Part shown: piece by piece, positions 27,196 to 37,997 of the stretch
Layout of the letters: every line of letters starts with the position of its first letter
Position numbering within the stretch: position 1 is the first letter of the stretch
Origin: CAVUCE01 sp963739985
GTDB lineage: Bacteria; Bacteroidota; Ignavibacteria; Ignavibacteriales; Ignavibacteriaceae
Reading direction: 5' to 3'
Length of the DNA: 64,000 bases
Assembly (NCBI GenBank): GCA_963739985.1
Contig: CAVUCE010000022.1
Location: 186,001 to 250,000, forward strand
Made by a program: the position numbers and the translations under genes
The notes under the pieces: generated by a model
Database searches by the model: none
What the model saw: only the letters and a program-made list of their open reading frames with translations
What the model was told of the DNA's origin: nothing

Positions 27196-27229
27196 AAGGA
27201 GATTTTGATATTAAAAACAAAATCTCCTT
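27196..27229. terminator. Bidirectional intrinsic terminator
   Basis: AAGGAGATTTTG (27196-27207) pairs with CAAAATCTCCTT (27218-27229), a perfect 12-bp stem between the convergent genes ending at 27166 and 27259. Confidence 0.8.
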
Positions 27230-27258
27230 ATTATTAATGTTTACTAATTAACTGTCGG

Positions 27259-30200
27259 TTATTTATTTTTTAATAATATCTGCGTCATATCTTTATCGTA
27301 TACCTTACTCATGAAATCTTTAAATGCTTTATATTCTTCAGGAGTAACAACATTCTTTTTCGTAACAAATTTTCTCTCAGCTTTTAAAATCCCATCATGA
27401 GATGAATAAGTAACTTTATATGACGCGATATCGCAATCAAATTCGTCACTTTTAGGCAACTCTAACGGGATATAACCTTCCGGCAATTTAACAGTTAATT
27501 CCTCAATATCTGAATTATAATACGGATAATAGTCGTAATTATAATTTCTTGAATCATACGATAAAGCCGGATTAGAACCGGCAATATCTGCCCATGGAAA
27601 TTTGAATAATTTATATCCGCCAACTTTTGTAATAAAATTATTAATTACATATTTGTATTGATAACCCAAAGAAGTGTTTAACGAATCAAGATCATCAGTT
27701 GTTAATGATAAAACATTTACGCTATTATAAGTTGAAGAAAGACTTTTGTTTAAGTCTTTAATCATATCCGCTTCGGGCTTGTTATTATAGATTGCTCTTA
27801 TTGAAGCTGTAACAGCTCCGGTTCTTTTGACATGGGCACTTACCTCAACAGAATTATTATCATTTACAACTACTGTATCATTTCTAAAAACCTGGTTAGG
27901 CACAAAATTATTCGGATCAATATAAAAAGGAGAATTTTCACCAGGTTTAATTTCAAGTGCAAAAGAGCCTATATCTCCGGAAGGAAGAGTTCCGAATGGA
28001 AAATCTTTTGCCGTTAGATCGCATAAATAATTTTTCCCATCAATTTGTACTTCACCGATTGCATGATTAAAATAAATTCCAGGCAGAGCGTTTTTATTAT
28101 AACCTTGATCGCGAGTATTAACTAGGACATAATTTGCCTTTACTCCGATTTCATTAAGCATCGCTATAAAAAGAGTTGCAACATCTTTACAATCTCCAAT
28201 TTGGTTTACAAGAACATCTCTCGCACTTTGCGGAACGTACGCTGATTGTCTGAAAGAAACACTGCTGTATGTTATATTTTCAACAATGTAGTTATAAATA
28301 ATCTTTACCTTATCCTTCACTGATAAATTTTCTTTCCCTTTAAGAAGGTCATTTACTTTATCTTTTATTTCAAAACTATTTCTGATTTTTGATCTTGTAA
28401 TATTATAATACCAATCAGAAATATAATTCCAATTCTTTATCGTTGAAACATAAAGGACTTTTCCCACGTCATCCAAAGTTGGCATTTCATTTTCGTAAGC
28501 AATAGCGGGAACATCTTTCATTTGCCATTGATATAACGTTTTGCCATCGACTTGTTTTTCCACATCGGGCTTTGTATTCATGTTTTGACCGTTAAAATAG
28601 ATTTTATTATTAGACGGAGCGATAAGCGAAAGTCTAATATTTTGAATCGGAAAGAAGTTATTAAAATTTGTGTATTCCCAAAAATGATTTGACAATTGTC
28701 CTCTAAAATAATTTCGTTTTTTAAATTTTAGATAAACAAAATCATTAACTCCAAGCGATTTAAAAACTATATGCCCATAGCTTTTATCTCCTTCAATTTC
28801 AGAACCATCTGCTTTTATTACGACAGCCTTCTCTATAGTTAAGTCTTGAACATTTGAATTATAATCAACATAATAATCAGTAAGTTGCTCAACTCCATTT
28901 TTAGTTAAAACTTTAAAAAGCTGTTGTTCCTCAACTTCCGATGCACCGCCTTTATAGAAATTCCTTTTTATATCATCAAGAAGCATAACTACATCATCTC
29001 CGGGATAACCGTCGGCATTAGGAGATTTACTCATCAAATTTTTAATATCAAAAGGTTTTACTTCTTTCTCAATTAAATCATCACCCTTTAAATCATCTAA
29101 TTTTTTTCTTGCATCGTAATTTGTAGGAGAATATTTGAGTGCTTCTTCGTAGGCTTTCATACCCAAAACTTTTTGGTTTTGAGCTAGATAAATATCGCCA
29201 AGCAAATTCTTATAATCCGAATTATAGGGACAGTCGTCGATAGCTTCTTTAATAGCTTTTTCCGCCTCAGGATATTTTTGCAGAGAATAATAAGTTTTAG
29301 CCATTTGGTAATGATAGCCGGGAGCCACAGGATTAAAATCAAAAAGTCGGTTATAGGTATCAGCCCAATCATCTATTTTGGATGATGCTAAATAAATATT
29401 TGCGAGCTCCGAAAGAGCAGATGCATTGTAGTGATCTTTTAAAAATCCTTCCGTAATGCTTGCTGCTTTATTATAATCCCGATCTACGGAAAAATCTACA
29501 TTCTTCTTTAAATTTACAACCGTCCAACTTTCCGGGAATTTTGAATACGCCGAATCAACTACTTGCATAACTCTTTGCGGTAATTTTTTTAAGGCGTAAT
29601 AACTTACTTCAAAAGTGTATTTTGCCGGAATATCAGGCATACTTGCAACAAGTTTTTGTAATAAAGATTGCAGCGCATCCAGATTTTTATTTTGAGAAGC
29701 CTGCATAACTTTTATGGTAAGAACTGCCGGAATATTTTCAGATATTTTGTACATTTTATCAGCAATTGTACTCAGCTCTGTCGATCTTTTTTTCCTTTGA
29801 TAAACTTCAAGAAGTTTATACATCATTACTAAATTATTTGGGAATTTTTTTAGTCCTCTTAAAAGTACAAGTTCCGATTTATCTGTTTTATCATTTTTAT
29901 TATACATCTCAGCTAAAATGATGTAATTCTCGGGATAGTCAGGATGCTCTTTTAATTGTTTCTCAAAATATTCTTCATACTTGGAAGAAATCTTGGTTGT
30001 GTCGATCTGAGGTTTTGAAGTGTAGCTCTGTTTAACAGTTGAGTATTTTAGATCGTTTAAATTAAAACCCTTTAAATCGGTTATCCTTATTAAAAAGTTG
30101 CAACTGCTAATTTCTGAACAGCCGTTCTTAATTAATAGTCTGTTCCAGCCTTTTTGCAAAGTAGTTTCCACCACGTAAGTATCTAAATCATTATTTCTTT

Positions 30201-31005
30201 CTTCATAACATTCATCGATTAAATTATCATTTAAATAAAGGCGAAATGATCCGGAGGTTCCAACTCTAAGTTGAACTTTTTGTTTTTGTGGTGAATAAAC
30301 AAACGTATTTGCATAATAGACCGCATTCACTGATGGGAAATACAAAGTAAAATCAATCCATTTGTCTAATCGAGTTTTTTTAATATTAAACCACTTAACG
30401 GGAATATCATTTTTGCCTAAATAAGTTTTACTCGAATCAAATTCATTTTCAGGTCCATATTTTTCATAATAACCGGAAGCCGATATATTTTCAAAAGGAC
30501 CGATTACACTCCAGTCGGTTAGTGCCCCGATTTTATCATACGCATCTTTGGCTTTACTAAGCTCATTGAAATCAGTGTAGTATTTACCCAAAATTTCATT
30601 TGATACAGCATTTAAATAACCATCATTTTTATCATTTGAATATTTTTCCCATAATTTTAACGAGGTACCGTTTTTGTCTGCAAGATCATTGTTCAGTCTA
30701 TCCGAAGTGATGGAGGCAAGTAAATATGGTGCTTTTTCATTTATTTCAGACATTGCTTGGTAATAATTATCCCATGATTTCTGGAAATCAAATTCAAGTT
30801 CGTATAAATAAGTTAGCCCAAGATGTGCTCTGTAACTATTATCTATTTTAACTTGATCTAAAAATAATTGTTCTGCTTTATTAAGATTGCCTTGACTTAT
30901 AGCCTCCCAAGCTTCGTTTATTTTTTCTTGAGCAAAGGTATTAGCACTTATTAAAAATATTGAAAAGAGTAAAATTACTTTCCAGACAGGTTGAACTATT
31001 CGCAT
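27259..31005 (-). CDS. Secreted DUF3857/transglutaminase protein with TPR region
   Basis: 1248 residues. A signal peptide (about 1-25, ending NTFAQ) is followed by TPR-like helices, a jelly-roll-like segment (about 190-310), more TPRs (about 350-660), a DUF3857 beta domain (about 690-860) and a transglutaminase-like cysteine-protease fold. The catalytic triad is visible as Cys in GDCKD (near 940), His in FNHAIGE (near 980) and Asp in LCDLTAKD (near 995). The C-terminal 200 residues are DUF2569/DUF3858-like beta sequence. Such proteins are common in Bacteroidota and Ignavibacteria and are probably periplasmic; the substrate is unknown. It is a single-gene unit. Confidence 0.88.
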   Translation of the reverse strand: MRIVQPVWKVILLFSIFLISANTFAQEKINEAWEAISQGNLNKAEQLFLDQVKIDNSYRAHLGLTYLYELEFDFQKSWDNYYQAMSEINEKAPYLLASITSDRLNNDLADKNGTSLKLWEKYSNDKNDGYLNAVSNEILGKYYTDFNELSKAKDAYDKIGALTDWSVIGPFENISASGYYEKYGPENEFDSSKTYLGKNDIPVKWFNIKKTRLDKWIDFTLYFPSVNAVYYANTFVYSPQKQKVQLRVGTSGSFRLYLNDNLIDECYEERNNDLDTYVVETTLQKGWNRLLIKNGCSEISSCNFLIRITDLKGFNLNDLKYSTVKQSYTSKPQIDTTKISSKYEEYFEKQLKEHPDYPENYIILAEMYNKNDKTDKSELVLLRGLKKFPNNLVMMYKLLEVYQRKKRSTELSTIADKMYKISENIPAVLTIKVMQASQNKNLDALQSLLQKLVASMPDIPAKYTFEVSYYALKKLPQRVMQVVDSAYSKFPESWTVVNLKKNVDFSVDRDYNKAASITEGFLKDHYNASALSELANIYLASSKIDDWADTYNRLFDFNPVAPGYHYQMAKTYYSLQKYPEAEKAIKEAIDDCPYNSDYKNLLGDIYLAQNQKVLGMKAYEEALKYSPTNYDARKKLDDLKGDDLIEKEVKPFDIKNLMSKSPNADGYPGDDVVMLLDDIKRNFYKGGASEVEEQQLFKVLTKNGVEQLTDYYVDYNSNVQDLTIEKAVVIKADGSEIEGDKSYGHIVFKSLGVNDFVYLKFKKRNYFRGQLSNHFWEYTNFNNFFPIQNIRLSLIAPSNNKIYFNGQNMNTKPDVEKQVDGKTLYQWQMKDVPAIAYENEMPTLDDVGKVLYVSTIKNWNYISDWYYNITRSKIRNSFEIKDKVNDLLKGKENLSVKDKVKIIYNYIVENITYSSVSFRQSAYVPQSARDVLVNQIGDCKDVATLFIAMLNEIGVKANYVLVNTRDQGYNKNALPGIYFNHAIGEVQIDGKNYLCDLTAKDFPFGTLPSGDIGSFALEIKPGENSPFYIDPNNFVPNQVFRNDTVVVNDNNSVEVSAHVKRTGAVTASIRAIYNNKPEADMIKDLNKSLSSTYNSVNVLSLTTDDLDSLNTSLGYQYKYVINNFITKVGGYKLFKFPWADIAGSNPALSYDSRNYNYDYYPYYNSDIEELTVKLPEGYIPLELPKSDEFDCDIASYKVTYSSHDGILKAERKFVTKKNVVTPEEYKAFKDFMSKVYDKDMTQILLKNK

Positions 31006-31556
31006 CGGTTTTACCTTATTATAATTCTAAGAAATTAAAATATTTAATAGTCGAACTTAAATTTAAATTCAAACATGATGTAACTTTATAATCATCCAAA
31101 AATATCTATTAAAAATTTAAACTAATGTTCTTTTAAGATTTGTTGCCAAACCAGTTTGAGTAAACTTAAGGAGAGATTGCAATCATTTTAAAAGATTATA
31201 AGTACACTGTTTCTAGAGAATTAAAAACTAAATCGACTCCACTTTTTTATGTTACAAATTTATAATCTGTTTTAGATAATTAAAAGGCTAAACTAAAGTA
31301 TTTATAAATATTACAATTACAGTATTTTTCGTAATAATAATTAATCATCCAAATTGATCACAAATAAACAATGTTCAAATTCATATTTTGAAAACTAGTT
31401 AATAAATTAATATATAAATAGTAAATCCATGTGTTTTGAACTCAAAGATTTATAAGTTGTGATTTCCCATAAAAATGCGCTCATTTCCTAAATCAAACAT
31501 AGCTCAATTGTAAAAGTCCTGATCTATTGACATCTTAAAATTGAAAGGTAGAATAA
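31006..31556. other. Divergent AT-rich spacer, no gene
   Basis: 550 bases between the DUF3857 gene and the BNR-repeat gene. I looked for short frames and hairpins on both strands and found none worth naming. It must carry two divergent promoters. Confidence 0.5.
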
Positions 31557-34500
31557 ATGAACTATCGTTTCTTTAAAATTTCCAATCGGTTTAATTTTCA
31601 CAAATTCTTTTGTATACAAATACTGAATTTATTTCTGGTATTAATATTTGCTTATTCAGCTTCACTTTTTGCTCAACAGATCCCTGCTAAAGCATTTAAT
31701 GAAATGCGATGGAGACAAGTTGGTCCATTTAGAGCCGGCTGGGCTACTATGGCTGTTGGGATTACTAATGAACCAAATACATATTACTTTGGTGGAGCAG
31801 GAGGCGGAGTTTGGAAAACCGTAGATGCCGGTAGAACTTGGATTCCTTTGATGCAGCATGAGAGTGCTTCCGCGGTTGGTGCAATTACTCTTTCTCAAAA
31901 AAATCCCAAAATAATTTATGTCGGAACCGGACAAGTTGCTCTTCGTTATGACAACAATGAAGGTGACGGAGTTTATCGATCATCAGATGGCGGAAAAACA
32001 TGGGAAAATATCGGGCTGAAAGATTCAAAACATATTGGAAGAATTATTGTCGATCCGAATAATCCAAATAAAATTCTTGTTGCTGCTCTAGGACATTTTT
32101 TTGGCTCGAATTCTGAGCGCGGAATATTTTTATCAAATGATGCGGGGAAAAACTGGAAAAAAGTTTTATTTATTAATGATAGCACCGGAGCAGTTGATCT
32201 GGCGTTTGATCCTGAAGAACCAAATACGATTTATGCTGCAATGTGGCAAATGCAAATGCATCCATGGCTGGATTATTACCAAAAACAAGTTGGTAACGGT
32301 TCGGGAATTTACAAAAGCACGGACGGAGGTATGAACTGGGATAAAGTAGTAGGAAATGGTTTGCCTCATGGTTTACTCGGAAGAATCGGTTTAGCCGTTG
32401 CAAAAGGCAGTTCAGGGAAAATTATCTATGCTACTATTATTTCTAAAAATTCCGGTTCTGGTTTATATCGCTCTGATGATGGCGGCAATAATTGGCAATA
32501 TGTAAATAGTGATGGAAATTTAGCGGATTCATATTTCAGCAGGTTAACTGTTGATCCCTCAAACCATGAAAAAGTTTATGTTATGGACCGATCAATTCAT
32601 CTCTCTGTAGACGGTGGAAAGAATTTCACAATATTTAAAGGAGCTCCCGGCGGAGACGATTATCATTTTTTATGGATAAATCCAACAGATCCGACACATA
32701 TGATTACAGCCTCTGACCAAGGTGCTGTAGTAACTGTTAATAACGGGAAATCATGGTCTAGCTGGTATAATCAACCAACGGGACAATTTTATCATATTAC
32801 GGCAGACAATAGATTTCCTTATAGAATTTATAGCGGACAACAAGATAACGGAACTGTAGAAATTTCAAGTCGCGGACCTTATGGAGTTATAGAAGATAGA
32901 GATTGGCATCCGGTTGGAGGTGATGAAAGAGATTATGATGTTCCCAAACCCGGTAATCCTAATCTTGTTTTTGGAAGCGGTTTAGGTGGGACTGTAACAC
33001 GATTCGATGAAATTACCCGACAATCTAGTAATGTTTCTCCATGGCCAATTTCCAGCTACGGAGAGAATCCAACAAAAGTAAAATATAGATACACATGGAT
33101 TACTCCTCTGGAATTTTCTCATGTAAAACCCTATCCGTTATACTTCGGCGCTCAAGTTTTATTTAGATCTAATGATAACGGCGATCATTGGAAAATTGTT
33201 AGTCCCGATTTAACAGGTAAAGTAAAAGGTGAGCAAGTATGTAATGATCCAAATCTTGAAGATGCGACAAAATGTGGATTTGGAACTATATTTTGTATTG
33301 CACCTTCACCAAAAACCAATGATATTGTATGGGTAGGAACAGATAACGGACTAATTCAATTAACAAAAGATAATTGCAATACTTGGAAGAATACTTCACC
33401 TAAAGATATACCAAACTGGGCGCGAATTGACGCAATTTCTCCTTCGCCATTTTCATCTTCAACAGCTTATGTCGCGGTTAATACTCACAGAATAAACAAA
33501 AGTTTTCCGCTTATTCTAAAAACAACCGATTTTGGAAAATCATGGGAAAATATTTCCAATGGAATTCCAAAAGATCAATATGTTAATTCTGTCAGAGTCG
33601 ATCCGGCAAAACAAGGATTACTATACGCGGCAACTAACCGGGGCGTTTATATTTCTTTTGATGACGGACAAAATTGGCAACCTTTACAATTGAATCTTCC
33701 AACAGTTTCTGTAAGAGATATTTTAGTTCATCAAGGTGATCTAATTGCCGGAACTTCGGGGCGTGGAATTTGGATACTTGATAATCTTGCACCGCTTCGG
33801 GAGCTTTCATATAAATTACTTAATGAAGAAGTTCATCTTTACCAGCCATCGGCTGCCTGGAGAATCAGAGGAAACGAAAATCACGATACTCCCTGGCCGC
33901 CATCAACTCCACTGGGGAAAAATCCCCCGAACGGAGCGATAATTGATTATTGGCTTAAAGACAATGTTGCCGGAAAAGTAACATTGAGATTTAAAGATGA
34001 TAAAGGAAATGTTATAAGAGAAATATCGAGTGATGACAAACCGGAAAAATTAAAAGCTAATCGTTATTTTGAAACCGGCTGGTTAGGAGTTGAGAAAAAG
34101 TTATCAACTGAAAACGGAATGCATCGCTTTGTTTGGGACCTGAGATATCCCAGACCAAAAGCTTTGAATTATAGTTACTCAATTGCAGCAGTATGGAAAG
34201 AAGGCACACCGCTCATTCCTGAAGGACCTTTAGTCTTGCCTGGTAAATACACTGTAACTTTAAGCGTTGATGGAAAAGAGTTCACAAAAAAAATAAATGT
34301 AAAACTTGATCCCAGAATTAAAGTAACTATGAAGTCTCTGGAGGATCAATTAGATTTAGCAAGGGAAATTGATAAATCATTGAGTCTTGGTGTGCAGACA
34401 TACAATACTATTCAGGGAAAACTAAAGGATAAGAATATAAATACCGAAGCTCAAAAAGCTTTGGATAAGATAATGAGTTCGGGCAAAGTTAATTTGAAGT

Positions 34501-34652
34501 CAGTAATCAGTACATTAACTAGTTTGGCAGGAAAAGTTCAAACTGCAGACGGCGCTCCTAGTCAAGGCCAAAAAGATGTTTACAATGATTTCAACTCAAA
34601 ATTACAAAATCTTATTTCAGAGTGGAAAAAGATACAAGCAAGCATTAATTAA
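31557..34652 (+). CDS. Large secreted sortilin/BNR-repeat protein
   Basis: 1031 residues with a signal peptide or membrane anchor (hydrophobic 20-38, ending LFAQQ). Repeated Asp-box motifs (S.DGGKTW, SNDAGKNW, STDGGMNW, SDDGGNNW, SVDGGKNF) cover about 60-750 and predict one or two beta-propellers of the VPS10/sortilin or xyloglucanase-like type. The C-terminal 280 residues are a beta domain followed by a helical tail (LEDQLDLAREIDKS...). Family members are widespread in Bacteroidota/Acidobacteria as WD40/YVTN/BNR-like glycosyl hydrolases; no catalytic activity is shown. A GAAAGG site precedes the ATG. It lacks the type IX sorting domain seen in the two genes at 18-22 kb. Confidence 0.85.
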   Translation: MNYRFFKISNRFNFHKFFCIQILNLFLVLIFAYSASLFAQQIPAKAFNEMRWRQVGPFRAGWATMAVGITNEPNTYYFGGAGGGVWKTVDAGRTWIPLMQHESASAVGAITLSQKNPKIIYVGTGQVALRYDNNEGDGVYRSSDGGKTWENIGLKDSKHIGRIIVDPNNPNKILVAALGHFFGSNSERGIFLSNDAGKNWKKVLFINDSTGAVDLAFDPEEPNTIYAAMWQMQMHPWLDYYQKQVGNGSGIYKSTDGGMNWDKVVGNGLPHGLLGRIGLAVAKGSSGKIIYATIISKNSGSGLYRSDDGGNNWQYVNSDGNLADSYFSRLTVDPSNHEKVYVMDRSIHLSVDGGKNFTIFKGAPGGDDYHFLWINPTDPTHMITASDQGAVVTVNNGKSWSSWYNQPTGQFYHITADNRFPYRIYSGQQDNGTVEISSRGPYGVIEDRDWHPVGGDERDYDVPKPGNPNLVFGSGLGGTVTRFDEITRQSSNVSPWPISSYGENPTKVKYRYTWITPLEFSHVKPYPLYFGAQVLFRSNDNGDHWKIVSPDLTGKVKGEQVCNDPNLEDATKCGFGTIFCIAPSPKTNDIVWVGTDNGLIQLTKDNCNTWKNTSPKDIPNWARIDAISPSPFSSSTAYVAVNTHRINKSFPLILKTTDFGKSWENISNGIPKDQYVNSVRVDPAKQGLLYAATNRGVYISFDDGQNWQPLQLNLPTVSVRDILVHQGDLIAGTSGRGIWILDNLAPLRELSYKLLNEEVHLYQPSAAWRIRGNENHDTPWPPSTPLGKNPPNGAIIDYWLKDNVAGKVTLRFKDDKGNVIREISSDDKPEKLKANRYFETGWLGVEKKLSTENGMHRFVWDLRYPRPKALNYSYSIAAVWKEGTPLIPEGPLVLPGKYTVTLSVDGKEFTKKINVKLDPRIKVTMKSLEDQLDLAREIDKSLSLGVQTYNTIQGKLKDKNINTEAQKALDKIMSSGKVNLKSVISTLTSLAGKVQTADGAPSQGQKDVYNDFNSKLQNLISEWKKIQASIN

Positions 34653-34659
34653 TTTATTC

Positions 34660-35634
34660 TTAAACTAGATTTAATAAACTTCGTTTTAATAAATTTCGGG
34701 TAAGTGGAATTTTATAAGAGTTCATTTCTAAAACATCAGCATCTGATAAAAATTTTGAAGTGAACTCTTTTATTTTATCTTCATTAAAAGATAATCCCTT
34801 AAGACTTCTATTTAATCGATCATCAGTCCATGGTTTTGGAGCAATTCCGCCAAACGCGAGTTTTCCTCCAACGAAATTACTTCCATTTTTTTGAATGACT
34901 GCAGCCACTGAAACTATTGCGAAATCCCATACTTTTCTTTCTTTGAATTTTGTGTAAGAGCTAATAGTACCTTCCAAAGGTTCCGGTATAACAATTTTGT
35001 CTATAATCTCGTCAGAAGTTAAAATATTCTCTTTCGTAAAATCATCCTCAGGTAAGATAAAGAATTCGCTAATCGGAACTAATCTTGATTTTGCTTTTGA
35101 AATAATAGAAACTTTTGCATCTAAAGCTAAAAGAGCAACCGCAGTATCCGAAGGATGTACAATATAACATGGACTTCCACCTATTACACAATGATATTTA
35201 TTATTACCATCAACTGCATAACAAAGATCACCGCCTTTTCTTAAGCAATTGAAATCACCACGGAAATAGAAACACCTCGGACGCTGACACAAATTTCCTC
35301 CAAGGGTACCAATATTCCTAAATTGCGGAGATGCTACTTCATTTGCGGCCTGAGCCAAAACAGAATATTTTTCTTTAATTACCGGGTGGTTTAATATTTC
35401 TTCAAGTGTTACTAAAGCACCGATTTGGATTCCTTTACCGGGAAGATATTTTATTTGATTTAATTCCTTAATGCTTTTGAGATTAACTAAAGAATCGGGT
35501 GCAATAATATAATCTTTCATTAATCCCAGAACATCCGTTCCTCCAGCAAATAATATAGATTTATCTTTATGAGCGTTTATATATTCACTTGCATCTTTTA
35601 ATGTTTTAGGCTGATAATATTGAAAGTTTTTCAT
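34660..35634 (-). CDS. Molybdenum hydroxylase, FAD-binding subunit with 4Fe-4S insert
   Basis: 324 residues in the CoxM/PaoB fold: FAD-binding N-terminal motif KSILFAGGTDVLG (about 25-37) and EVASPQFRNIGTLGGNLCQR (about 105-124). It continues with a Cys-rich insert (CQRPRCFYF..FNCLRKGGDLCYA....YHCVIGG) like the one that carries a [4Fe-4S] cluster in the periplasmic aldehyde oxidoreductase PaoB and in 4-hydroxybenzoyl-CoA reductase. It passes electrons from the 2Fe-2S subunit to FAD. Third gene of a tight operon, 32 bp after the molybdopterin subunit. Confidence 0.9.
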   Translation of the reverse strand: MKNFQYYQPKTLKDASEYINAHKDKSILFAGGTDVLGLMKDYIIAPDSLVNLKSIKELNQIKYLPGKGIQIGALVTLEEILNHPVIKEKYSVLAQAANEVASPQFRNIGTLGGNLCQRPRCFYFRGDFNCLRKGGDLCYAVDGNNKYHCVIGGSPCYIVHPSDTAVALLALDAKVSIISKAKSRLVPISEFFILPEDDFTKENILTSDEIIDKIVIPEPLEGTISSYTKFKERKVWDFAIVSVAAVIQKNGSNFVGGKLAFGGIAPKPWTDDRLNRSLKGLSFNEDKIKEFTSKFLSDADVLEMNSYKIPLTRNLLKRSLLNLV

Positions 35635-35666
35635 AATTAATCTCTTGTTCAGTTTAAATTATTTAT

Positions 35667-37958
35667 CTAACTGTATAGCGCGTTAAGAATTTTATCCGGT
35701 GTTATTGGTAAACTTTTAATCCTTACGCCAATTGCATTATATATCGCATTTGCAACTGCAGCTGCTGTCGGAATAATTGCCGGTTCACCGACTCCTTTTA
35801 CACCAGTGTTGCTAATCAGCGGGTCGCCTTCACTAACAATTATTGTTTCTATTTCCGGAACATCATGTATTGTTGCCATTTTATAATCGTGCATATTTGT
35901 ATTCAAAACTTTTCCGGTGTTGTTATCAATAATTCTTTCTTCCATTAAAGCATAACCAAGTCCCTGAATAATTCCGCCGTGCAATTGATTATTAATAGTT
36001 GTAATATTTAACACCCTGCCAACATCATGAGCTGCTACAATTTTAATAACTTTTACTTGTCCTGTTTCCGTATTTACTTCAACATCGGCGAATTGTGCAC
36101 CAAAAGTATTAATTGTATAGCCATCAGGATTTTTATTTCTAGCTCCGGTTGTAATCAGAACTTGTTCGTGTAATTTACCAACTATTTCCCCACTGGATAT
36201 TTTTTTAGATTTATCTTTATTAGTAATCATGCCGGATTTATATACTAATTCTTCTTCAGGCAAATCTAAAATTGCAGCAGCACTAGAAATTAGTTTCTCC
36301 TTCATTTGTTCAGCTGCGTCTCTTACAGCTGGAGAAACAGAAGCTGCAGTTGTGCTTCCGCCACTTCCGCCGCAATATGGAGAAAAAGCTGTATCGCCAA
36401 GAGATACTTCAATTTTGTCAATTGGAATTTCTAAAACTTCCGCAACAACTTGAGCCATAAAAGTATAAGTACCGGTTCCAAGATCTTGAGTTCCGGCAAT
36501 AATTCTAACACTTCCATCTTTATTTAATTTTAAGATTGCACCGGCGGGCGGTCCACCGCCTCCCCACCAAATTTGCGAAGCCATTCCCAGACCTCTTTTA
36601 AGAGCTCCCTTTCCCGAACCGTTATTTTTCCTTTTTTGATTCCACTGAATTGCTTCTGCACCTTTAGTATAAGCTTCTTTCAACAATTTACTTGTGTATG
36701 GAATATTCCAAACTTGTTCATTCTCAACATAATTTTTTAATCTGAATTCCAAAGGATCCATATTTAATTTTTCAGCCATTTCATCAATTAAAGATTCTAA
36801 AGCAAAAGTTCCCTGAACATGTCCGGGTGCTCTGAATGCTCTTGCCCTACCCGCATTTATATAAACTCCATATTCTTCTGTTTTAACATTTTCACACTTA
36901 TACATTGATCTCAACGGCCAACTGCATCCGGTTCCGGATGGGTATGCGCCAGCTGCACCATATGATAAATGGCTTAATGCTGTAATAGTTCCATCTTTTT
37001 TGGCACCAATCTTTAATTTTTGAATTGAATTCGGACGGTTACCGGTTATCAGATTCATCTGTTTTCTATCTACGGTAATTTTTATTGGCCTGTTTAATTT
37101 TTGGGACAACAAAGCTGCCATGATAGTATATTTGCCACATTCTAATTTACCGCCAAATCCACCGCCCATATATTTTTTAATGACTCTAACATCACTTTCA
37201 TCTATGCCAAGATTTTCGGCAACTGATCTTCTTACTCCAAAAATTGCTTGAGTAGAATCCCAAATAGTTAAACTGCTGCCTTCCCATTTAGCAACACTAC
37301 AATGAACTTCCGTCGGATTATGAACTACTACTTGAGTATCAAAAGTATCCTCAATTATTTCATCGGCTTCATTTAATCCTTTCTCTACATTCCCTCTTTC
37401 ATAAGTATCCGGTTTTTCATTAACAATGTTTCCTGAATCATAAATTTTCGGAGATTGCTTTTTAATCGCCTTTAAAACATCAACAACAAAAGGTAATTTT
37501 TCATACTCAACATGAATTAATTGCATTGCATCCAAAGCTATTTGTTCTGTTTCGGCAACAACACATGCTATCTCATCTCCAACAAGCCTAACATGTGTAT
37601 CGAACAAAGATGTTTTACCTGAATACCATGAAATTTTAGGCGCATTTTTATATGTATAGATTTCCAAAACGCCGGGGAGTTCTTTAGCCTTAGTTAATTC
37701 AATGTTTTTAATATTTGCATTAGGAACTTCAGAACCTAAGATTAAAGCATGTGCCATTCTAGGAAGTTTAATATCGAAGGTATATTCGGCCACTCCTGTA
37801 ACTTTGGCAAAACCATCTATCCTGGGAATTGGTTTTCCAACATATTTTAGCGTTTCGTTTTTCCCCCAATCAGGAACTTTACTCGTTGAGACTTCGCCAA
37901 TTTGTTCGACAAAATCTTCTTCAAAAAAATGTTTGGCCTTTATTATTTTATTAGCCAT
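35667..37958 (-). CDS. Molybdenum hydroxylase, molybdopterin-binding catalytic subunit
   Basis: 763 residues with the two aldehyde/xanthine dehydrogenase halves (Ald_Xan_dh_C about 35-140; MoCoBD from about 160). Cofactor-binding motifs are GGGFGGK (near 267), RAFRAPG and QDLGTGTYTFMAQ; the catalytic Glu is in GVGEPA (near 724). The substrate may be an aldehyde, a purine or another N-heterocycle; the PaoC-like layout and the 4Fe-4S-containing partner favour a periplasmic aldehyde oxidoreductase, but this is not certain. AGGGGAAATT stands before its ATG. It is the middle gene of a three-gene operon. Confidence 0.92.
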   Translation of the reverse strand: MANKIIKAKHFFEEDFVEQIGEVSTSKVPDWGKNETLKYVGKPIPRIDGFAKVTGVAEYTFDIKLPRMAHALILGSEVPNANIKNIELTKAKELPGVLEIYTYKNAPKISWYSGKTSLFDTHVRLVGDEIACVVAETEQIALDAMQLIHVEYEKLPFVVDVLKAIKKQSPKIYDSGNIVNEKPDTYERGNVEKGLNEADEIIEDTFDTQVVVHNPTEVHCSVAKWEGSSLTIWDSTQAIFGVRRSVAENLGIDESDVRVIKKYMGGGFGGKLECGKYTIMAALLSQKLNRPIKITVDRKQMNLITGNRPNSIQKLKIGAKKDGTITALSHLSYGAAGAYPSGTGCSWPLRSMYKCENVKTEEYGVYINAGRARAFRAPGHVQGTFALESLIDEMAEKLNMDPLEFRLKNYVENEQVWNIPYTSKLLKEAYTKGAEAIQWNQKRKNNGSGKGALKRGLGMASQIWWGGGGPPAGAILKLNKDGSVRIIAGTQDLGTGTYTFMAQVVAEVLEIPIDKIEVSLGDTAFSPYCGGSGGSTTAASVSPAVRDAAEQMKEKLISSAAAILDLPEEELVYKSGMITNKDKSKKISSGEIVGKLHEQVLITTGARNKNPDGYTINTFGAQFADVEVNTETGQVKVIKIVAAHDVGRVLNITTINNQLHGGIIQGLGYALMEERIIDNNTGKVLNTNMHDYKMATIHDVPEIETIIVSEGDPLISNTGVKGVGEPAIIPTAAAVANAIYNAIGVRIKSLPITPDKILNALYS

Positions 37959-37997
37959 AATTTCCCCTAATTATATCTTATTCTGATGAAAGTATCG